From positions 18,081,142 to 18,145,141 of the forward strand of contig JASSKH010000001.1 in the NCBI GenBank assembly GCA_031763025.1: a DNA stretch of 64,000 bases. Direction: 5' to 3'. A program made the translations under genes and the position numbers. The stretch comes from Macrocystis pyrifera (taxonomy: Eukaryota > Sar > Phaeophyceae > Laminariales > Laminariaceae). Below are positions 60,442-64,000 of the stretch, piece by piece. The first letter of the stretch is position 1. The number at the start of each line of letters is the position of its first letter. The notes under the pieces are model-generated. The model searched no databases and was not told where the DNA came from. It worked only from the letters and a program-made list of their open reading frames with translations.

Positions 60442-61470
60442 CGGCCCGAGCGGGGATTTTCGCGAGAAGTTTTAGTGGAGGGTGGGAACGTGGACCTTGG
60501 CGTTGAGGGAGGCACAGAACGAGGGAGATGGGTGGGGGGTCTGTACGATGCACCAGCTGCTGCTGGTGTTGTTATGGAGTCCGTTTGGAGCGTTTCGCTG
60601 GGTGGCGGATTGCTCTGGTAGGGTATTGAGTTTTTGGCGCTGACTGCATACGAACCTGATGTAGCGTGATGTTTTGGAGGGCGGCGAAGATGATGTTGCA
60701 CTCCTCAGATAGATCATCCAGATCCTACATGCACTCACCGTTGCGAGCTGTTGTGAGAGGGCCGCATCATGCATGTCACACCCGGCAAACGGGGGGTGCA
60801 ACACCCCGTGTCATCCAGACCGCACCGCACACACCCGGCAAGGATTCTGTTGGACCTTGTAGAACTGAAGGTCTGATATTCAATCCGATGTGTGTATCAT
60901 TTGGTTGGAATCGCCGGTGGTGTCGTTACGTGCCTCTTGTACCGTGCTCGTGGAGTCTTATCTTCCGCAGGCTGCGGGATACGAGCGACCCCCCCCCCCC
61001 CCCCCGTTTTTTAGGTTTAGCTGTTGTTGCCGGTCAGGACGCGCCCCCCCCCTTATCTATACAGAGTGCGGCAACCTTGTCTTTCTTTCTCCTGACACGT
61101 TGTCTTTCTCGGCACTTTTTGTTCGAGCGTAAGGGAACAAAGACGTGGAGGTCTCTGAGTGGTATTAGCGATTGGAACGTTTTCAGAGTCTATTCCAGGC
61201 GCTCGAAATTCGGGGTATCATAGAGCTGCATGATAGTTTCAACTTTGAAAGAGGTTCACGAACGCATAGTTCGGTCGCGCGTATGCTATGCTACCGCAGC
61301 AATATAGTGGTAGTTCCTAGTTGACGGTATACTCAGGGTACGGCTCCACTCACGGATACGTAAGTGTATACGTGCATCCGACTTGGCCCAGCTTTGACAA
61401 TCGTGTTGTTGATAGCAATGCACACCATTCCCAAAACTATTGACACCTTCATTCCGAGAATTTTTCCACA
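60442..61470. other. Downstream of the Myb gene, no gene recognised
   Basis: Contains a short GATAGATCATCC tract near 60705 and a C run at 60991-61004. A plus ORF at 60666-61223 has no recognisable domain. Confidence 0.4.
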
Positions 61471-61471
61471 G

Positions 61472-61552
61472 GCGGTTGGGACACGGGTTCCCCTCATAGA
61501 ATCAGATACGGTCGTGAATATCATAGCGTATGATATGAGTGTCCAACACCAG
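61472..61552 (+). CDS. Possible isolated exon, unknown product
   Basis: Acceptor atttttccacag and donor gtaact flank 27 codons (phase 0 both sides); the other two frames contain stops. The peptide is VGTRVPLIESDTVVNII-like, with no family recognised. It does not join in phase to the exon candidate at 61718, so it may be an exon of another gene or chance. Confidence 0.25.
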
Positions 61553-61717
61553 GTAACTTTACTAGCCAGCGTCAGCTAGGATCTCTGTAACCAAGACAAG
61601 TTATATCACATTCTCCAGTGTCGAGTGGTGTGTCTAAATCCAAAACTATGACCTTTTATGTCTGTCTGGCCCCGCTTTTTAATCCAGTCTTGTTCTCACA
61701 TAGAATTATTTACAGAC

Positions 61718-61820
61718 ATGTCACTCTCTGAGCGCTCGGTGGGTACATCCCTGGCCTCTCAGAGCTCCCACTTGGACATCGCCTCCTTTGATGTCCTGCC
61801 GGACCTTTCTATTAATGGCG
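61718..61820 (+). CDS. Possible first coding exon of a third gene
   Basis: An ATG follows two bases after an acceptor (tttacag, ending 61715). It opens a polar Ser-rich reading (MSLSERSVGTSLASQSSHLD) of 34 codons plus one base before a weak donor gttctt. Phase 1 fits the next candidate exon at 62152. No family is recognised. The donor is poor, so the boundary is uncertain. Confidence 0.35.
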
Positions 61821-62151
61821 GTTCTTTGTTTTCTCCGTTTTCTTGGCACTTTCCGTTCTTTTTTCCTTATTTGTTCTTTCGTTTCGTGTGCGTGCGTGTA
61901 CTCCGGGCACGGCACCGCGGGCGAGCGCGGCACCGTCGCGGGTGTCAGCGGGTGGTGGCGGGTAAAGGGGGGGTTGCAAGTAGCGCGGTCGCCGTTTTCG
62001 TGGCTAGGCGTCGCGTGTGCCTCGAGACACGAGGGAATTATGGGCTCCGTCTGGCCTCCTGGTGTGGTTCCGGTTATACTACAGTATGTACGAGTCTAAA
62101 AGGGTCGTTTCGATATGCAAAATAAAATTCAAGCAGTGCTTATTTTTTCAG

Positions 62152-62293
62152 CCAATCTCAAGTTCACAGAGAGAACTACGCAGAGAACTAGTTTGAGCAC
62201 CAACATTGTCGAGCTGGCGAACGAGGTCCACGGCGAGCACCGGGCTTTACGCGAGGCGGGCGACAGGGCTGACTGTGGCAGCGAGGGAGGAAG
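62152..62293 (+). CDS. Possible second exon of the third gene
   Basis: The acceptor ttattttttcag is good and the donor gtagga fair; 142 nt, open in the phase offered by the 61718 exon. The peptide contains NIVELANEVHGEHRALREAG, which looks helical. A further short exon might start at 62553. The gene would continue to the right; its product is unknown. Confidence 0.35.
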
Positions 62294-62299
62294 GTAGGA

Positions 62300-63190
62300 A
62301 GGTTACCCGGACCGAATCAGTGGCGAGATGGTCGCGAGAGGGGGGGGGCGGCGTACGAGACTGAGTGAGAACCTTTGCTGTTCGATTTTTTTTCTTTTTT
62401 TCTTTTCGACCGGTGTAAAGTGTTCCAATCGGGCAGGAAATTATCACACAAGAGGGGACGGGGATTTTTTTTTCTTTCCGAAATTTTCGGTTTCATTTTA
62501 TATTGTTTTTGCGGTGCTGCTGCTGTGCCGTGCTGTGCTTTCTCTTTCGTAGATGCAAGTACAGGCATAGACCATATAAAAAAGCAAGTAAATACCTACC
62601 TGGGGTACGTACGTACGACATGTAAGAGAGCGTAGCGGGCGCTTCGCGAAGGGTATGTGGCGTCCGAGCTGTTGCCTCCTGAGGCATGGCGGCGGGACTC
62701 TTGGCATTATCAGGTCGCCAGTTTGCAACTACAACCATAAAAAAACAAAATTCAATCATGGACCTCTCTCTGTCCGCTTCGCATAATTTGATATGCTTTT
62801 CCTTCCTGAGCGAAGCGCCTTGGAAACTCATGTTTAAATTATTGAGTCCGTGGTTGCAGGACAGGCTCCAAACTGGAGCGGAAAAACACCTAGTGGACAA
62901 AATATAGCCAAATCAAACAATATTTAAAACCAAACCAATACTCAAATCTAGGAAGTCGTGCCTACTGTAGGCATGATGAGTCTTCTCGTTTTTAGAGTGT
63001 TCAGCGATTTCGAACGATTTGCCGAGTTGCCAACTTCGATTGCTAAAAAAAATAGCGTAACGCGTCTGTGTCAACGATGTGTCAACGACTCACGCCCGCA
63101 ACCCGCTCTCGCTCACCGACTTTCGTCTTCCGGTTGCCCCTTTCGTTTAGTTCTCGAACGGGATCACGAGTCATCACCTAATTTACATTC
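62300..63190. other. Right part, no gene recognised
   Basis: T-rich stretch at 62380-62480 and unique sequence. A possible exon start at 62553 (after ctttcgtag) would fit the third-gene phase but is too short to support. Confidence 0.35.
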
Positions 63191-63194
63191 TCGA

Positions 63195-63490
63195 GTTGGA
63201 CACCATGTTACAAAATAATTTCTCAGATTGGACACCATTAAACAACACACTTCTAACTAACTCTCGGATTGGGCACCATGCAACAAATTGTCGGATTGTC
63301 GGATTGGACACCCTGTTTCGCTGATATCGGATCAGACACCATGCTACATACGCAATGCTTGGATCGGACATCATGTTGTAAACATGATGATCGGATTGAG
63401 CACCATGTTACGAACGAAGCACAATCATCGGATTGGACACCATATTGCAATCTTATCTCGGATTTGACACCAAGTATGTTACAAACATAC
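63195..63490 (+). repeat. GATTGGACACCATGTTACAA minisatellite
   Basis: About eight to nine ~30-45-bp units of cggattggacaccatgttac. SDWTP readings are shadows. Confidence 0.88.
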
Positions 63491-64000
63491 GGCATGGTTT
63501 CCATCTTTCATGACGGTTACGGTACAGAGGCCATTCTCGCCGTGTGGACGTGTCGTTATCATATTGACATAAGTCCTCCAAAACCCTTGCACAGATTATC
63601 ATCCCCTGTCTTCAGCTCTGCAGTGTGCTGCCCAATCCGAAGGTGCACCTCCAACACCTCAAAGATTGTTTGTTGTCGAGTCCATGCATAGACTACTGTT
63701 ACCTGGCGGAGCGTAGTCTTGACGGCCTGGGGGTCCTATTTATCAAGGGTCTCCTTCTCGTTGATTAAACTTCAGTAACGCCTTTGCCATATTCGCTGGC
63801 TCTTGATTCTAGGAAAGTGGAGGGGAGCATTTAAGAAATACAAGAAGTGACTAAAGAGGGGCTACAAGCTTCCTGGTTGCATACGCAGGAATATTTTGGT
63901 TCCCCGATTTTGGTACATCATTGCCCCAGTATACCGCTTCTGCCACGATCCAGTCGGAATCCCTGCCTGGATCCACTGAAATGACAGAATGCCGTACTCG
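63491..64000. other. Right edge, no gene recognised
   Basis: Unique sequence without a clear exon or repeat. Confidence 0.35.

Overview
This window looks like nuclear DNA of a photosynthetic eukaryote with a complex (secondary) plastid, most likely a heterokont alga such as a brown alga. Three observations support this: short exons separated by long GT-AG introns, a bipartite plastid presequence with a signal peptide followed by a Phe-led transit peptide (CTA-FVQP), and a very dense repeat load. No organism name can be read from the sequence itself.

Two complete spliced genes could be assembled by matching splice sites, intron phase and protein family. They lie head to head, with 223 bp between their start codons (38831-39053). 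Leftwards on the minus strand is a six-exon gene (5576-38830) for a 272-residue plastid membrane protein resembling LPA2 (LOW PSII ACCUMULATION 2). Its coding part is only 819 nt in 33.3 kb. Rightwards on the plus strand is a thirteen-exon gene (39054-60441) for a 536-residue protein with four Myb/SANT-like repeats in the style of Reb1/TTF-1/DMTF1 nuclear DNA-binding factors, ending in a lysine-rich nuclear localisation signal. Together the two genes span about 86% of the window, so most of the repeats described here are intronic. A weaker third candidate on the plus strand starts near 61.7 kb and may run off the right edge.

Region by region. 1-5.6 kb: dispersed repeats and a young TRIM-like element with near-identical 0.5-kb LTRs. 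5.7-13 kb: introns 4 and 5 of the LPA2-like gene, with minisatellites and palindromic MITEs. 13-22 kb: intron 3, holding copy 1 of a 3.2-kb mobile element with zinc-finger and OTU-like coding segments, then arrays of a 43-bp minisatellite in both orientations. 23.3-38.7 kb: the 15.4-kb intron 1, holding a GC-rich satellite with a 517-bp higher-order repeat, copy 2 of the OTU-like element inserted into that satellite, and a decayed tyrosine-recombinase element with a Gag-like region but no visible reverse transcriptase. 39-60.4 kb: the Myb gene, whose introns carry MITEs, microsatellites, foldbacks and an inverted pair of dispersed repeats. 60.4-64 kb: intergenic sequence, the weak third gene and a 40-bp-type minisatellite.

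At least fourteen copies of one ~105-bp TA-flanked palindromic MITE and at least eighteen copies of the 9-mer TACCWGGTA are scattered through the window. All gene models come from reading the sequence by eye; no search or alignment was run.
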